From Lawsonibacter sp. (GTDB taxonomy: Bacteria; Bacillota; Clostridia; Oscillospirales; Oscillospiraceae): a stretch of 7,107 bases of DNA. The position numbers were made by a program, and so were the translations under genes. The notes under the pieces are model-generated. The model saw nothing but the letters and a program-made list of their open reading frames with translations. It was not told the origin of the DNA and searched no databases. Numbering within the stretch: the first letter of the stretch is position 1; every line of letters starts with the position of its first letter. The DNA lies in contig JAAWNI010000118.1 of assembly GCA_022798855.1 (NCBI GenBank), positions 1 through 7,107 on the forward strand, in the 5' to 3' direction. Shown one piece after another: positions 5,882-7,107 of the stretch.

Positions 5882-6344
5882 ACAATTTCGCTTTGCTGGA
5901 AAGAGTTTCCATGCGGACCTTCCACACGGCGGTGGCGGACAGGCTTTTTTCCATCGCGGCTTCAAAGCCCTCCATGTGGCCTGGAGTCAGCTTCTGGCAC
6001 AGAGCCCGCAGGGCGGCGGCTTTCTCCGAAGGGTCCTCCACCTCGCTGGCCGTACCGGTGGCGATGGCGGACTGGAAATAGGTGGTATACATCGCCGGAG
6101 GGACAAAGGCGGGCTGGTCGCCCCCCACAAAGGTGACGCACACCTGGGGGAATCGGCGCAGCAGCTCCAGCTTGCGGCCCTCCCGGGCACAGTGGAAATA
6201 GAGGTCCTCGTCAATGCGGACAAAGGACAGGGGCAGGCAGTAGGGGGCGGGCTCCCCGGTAGAGACGGCCATCACCCCATGGGTGCAGCGGTCGATCAGG
6301 GACAAAGAAAACGCCCGGTCCTGCGCGCGGTCGTTACGCCTCAT
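5880..6344 (-). CDS. NimA-like pyridoxamine 5'-phosphate oxidase-fold protein
   Basis: 154 residues, cytosolic. It belongs to the split-barrel flavin-binding group that includes NimA/NimB nitroimidazole-resistance proteins. Seen: the start MRRNDR, typical of the group; YFHCAREGRKLELLRR at 49-64, the conserved H/GRK block; MYTTYFQSAIATGTASEVED at 85-104; and the C-terminal block LTPGHMEGF (119-127) followed by AVWKVRMETLSSKAK (139-153). Such proteins bind FMN or a related cofactor and may reduce small molecules, but most chromosomal copies have no proven substrate, so I do not claim drug resistance. The start is firm: AAGGAGG lies 6 bases upstream (plus-strand 6351-6357). It overlaps the 3' end of the DUF4364 gene by 11 bp, indicating coupled translation. 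It ends directly at the shared terminator. Confidence 0.88.
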   Translation of the reverse strand: MRRNDRAQDRAFSLSLIDRCTHGVMAVSTGEPAPYCLPLSFVRIDEDLYFHCAREGRKLELLRRFPQVCVTFVGGDQPAFVPPAMYTTYFQSAIATGTASEVEDPSEKAAALRALCQKLTPGHMEGFEAAMEKSLSATAVWKVRMETLSSKAKL

Positions 6345-6876
6345 TCTGCACCTCCTTAGGCCGGTCCAGCAGCTGGATGATGTTCAGGTAGAGGGCGGAG
6401 GGGTCCGCCTGGAAGGTTTTGGCCCAGGCTTCCGCCTGCTCCCGGTTGGGGACCAGCAGGGCCAGGTGGAGGAGGGGGGCGGTATTGTCCTCTAACGTAA
6501 GGCACAGGTTAAAGGCGCCGTCCTCCCGCTCCATGACCTGGGCGCGGACCTGGTTTTCCCGCCGCAGGGCGTCGTTCACCTTGACCAAATTTTCGTCACA
6601 GTGCCGCCGGACGGAAGGGGGGAGGCTGCTCTCGCAGATTCGGCTGTTGCGCCTTCCTTTCTCTGTAATGACGTAGCGGCCATCCTCCTTGTCCAGCTGG
6701 CCGGTGGACGCCATATGGTCCACCGCCTGGGTAAGGGAGAAATAGTCCACGCCGGCGTCGCACAGGGCCAGATCAAACAGCTGCAAAAAGGTGATCGGAC
6801 TGGCGGCCCGGTCCATGATGTAGAGGACCAGCAGCTTCAAATCCAAATCGTCCTGAATAAATCCAATAGGGGGCAT
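6334..6876 (-). CDS. DUF4364-family winged-helix protein, putative transcriptional regulator
   Basis: 180 residues, cytosolic. The N-terminal part looks like a winged helix-turn-helix: DLKLLVLYIMDRAASPITFLQ at about 11-31, DYFSLTQAVDHMASTGQL at 44-61, then the wing GRYVITEKGR at 66-75. The first pattern (hydrophobic LK..LLVLYI, then Y-F-x-L) and YxITEKG are characteristic of the clostridial DUF4364 family. The C-terminal half, about 85-180, is a mixed alpha/beta domain ending in a stretch (ALYLNIIQLLDRP) of the kind seen in these proteins. Its regulon is unknown. It has its own promoter, GAAGGAG 7 bases before the ATG (plus-strand 6884-6890), and its stop lies inside the start of the Nim-like gene. 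The pairing suggests it might regulate its own operon, but no operator is obvious. Confidence 0.85.
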   Translation of the reverse strand: MPPIGFIQDDLDLKLLVLYIMDRAASPITFLQLFDLALCDAGVDYFSLTQAVDHMASTGQLDKEDGRYVITEKGRRNSRICESSLPPSVRRHCDENLVKVNDALRRENQVRAQVMEREDGAFNLCLTLEDNTAPLLHLALLVPNREQAEAWAKTFQADPSALYLNIIQLLDRPKEVQNEA

Positions 6877-6910
6877 AGCGGAGCTCCTTCCTGTCTGATG
6901 GGTTGACTAT

Positions 6911-6939
6911 ATTATAGCGCCAAAGAGGAAAAAGGGCAA
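6911..6939 (-). promoter_or_regulatory. promoter of the DUF4364-Nim operon
   Basis: Read on the minus strand, TTGCCC (6939-6934; 4 of 6 to -35) lies 17 bases before a perfect TATAAT (6916-6911). Transcription would start near 6904, about 28 nt before the DUF4364 ATG, and the leader includes the GAAGGAG site. Box quality, spacing and placement all fit a sigma-A promoter. Confidence 0.75.
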
Positions 6940-7007
6940 GAGAAAAACCGTCCGCCCCGCACCAAAACCCGGCTGTTACATAAGATGTGTTGTAAGCAAA
7001 ACCCCTA

Positions 7008-7027
7008 ATGGGCGCTCAGCCGCCCAT
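7008..7027 (+). other. hairpin in the 5' region of the last gene
   Basis: ATGGGCG (7008-7014) and CGCCCAT (7021-7027) form a perfect 7-bp stem with loop CTCAGC, ending 14 bases before the AGGAGG of the gene at 7055. No T-run follows, so it is not a standard terminator. It may be a leader structure, or serve as a weak terminator for read-through from the left. I could not find a convincing promoter for the downstream gene between 6960 and 7007. Confidence 0.4.
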
Positions 7028-7054
7028 GACCATCCAAATCTAGGAGGGAATTCT

Positions 7055-7107
7055 ATGCCAGAAAAGGTCGTGCCCGGCCCCGTCTGCGAGGACCGCAGTA
7101 TCCGGGA
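7055..7107 (+). CDS. start of an unidentified gene, cut by the window end
   Basis: AGGAGG (7042-7047) lies 7 bases before an ATG that opens an uninterrupted frame to the window edge: MPEKVVPGPVCEDRSIR, 17 complete codons plus two bases. The ribosome binding site is among the best in the window and the codons are GC-rich like those of the neighbours, so a real start is likely. Seventeen residues are too few to assign a family. The N-terminus is charged, contains one cysteine (C11), and has no signal peptide or membrane helix so far. It is divergent from the DUF4364-Nim operon. Confidence 0.65.
   Translation, partial: MPEKVVPGPVCEDRSIR

Noticed and set aside
5726..6136. Plus-strand frame from GTG 5726 with several cysteines
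   Set aside because: It reads through the strong terminator stem and then antisense to the Nim-like gene, and has only a weak upstream GGG as ribosome binding site. The short part before the terminator is mentioned in the findings only as a curiosity.
5880..6344. Calling the Nim-like protein a nitroimidazole-resistance gene
   Set aside because: Fold and motifs support the family, but many chromosomal members have no resistance role, and no insertion-sequence promoter, as often found with acquired nim genes, is present.

Overview
The window is GC-rich, tightly packed bacterial DNA. The gene content suggests a gut-type clostridial Firmicute, probably of the Oscillospiraceae (Flavonifractor/Lawsonibacter-like). 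The grounds are a DUF4364 regulator, a clostridial MBOAT plus DHHW-family pair, a long human-type adenylosuccinate lyase and strong AGGAGG ribosome binding sites in a high-GC background. The lineage is an inference from gene families, not from a marker gene.

Layout. Bases 1-158 are a leader with a possible promoter and a terminator-like hairpin. Two plus-strand genes follow, 15 bp apart: an MBOAT O-acyltransferase (159-1571) and a membrane-anchored DHHW/AlgX-like SGNH protein (1587-2792). Together they look like a two-protein machine that moves acyl groups, probably acetyl, across the membrane and onto a surface polymer. A 193-bp gap holds a good -10 box, an inverted repeat across the -35 region and a leader RNA with two mutually exclusive hairpins. 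Next come purB (2986-4422) and, 16 bp later, an AI-2E/PerM-family membrane protein (4439-5707), probably one transcript.

A 172-bp gap with a strong bidirectional terminator (5848-5881) separates these from a convergent minus-strand operon. That operon is a DUF4364 winged-helix protein (6876-6334) whose end overlaps the start of a NimA-like flavin/PNPOx-fold protein (6344-5880) by 11 bp, driven by a TTGCCC-17-TATAAT promoter. On the far right a new plus-strand gene begins at 7055 behind an AGGAGG site and is cut by the window end.

Most of this is ordinary chromosomal content, and I see no mobile element, CRISPR array, tRNA or rRNA. The points most worth a second look are the purB promoter/leader architecture, the stretch between 5708 and 5847 (strong ribosome binding site on a 3-codon ORF, 7-bp hairpin, 12-codon ORF, terminator), the coupled DUF4364-Nim pair, and the self-contained acylation pair with no visible polymer-synthesis genes.
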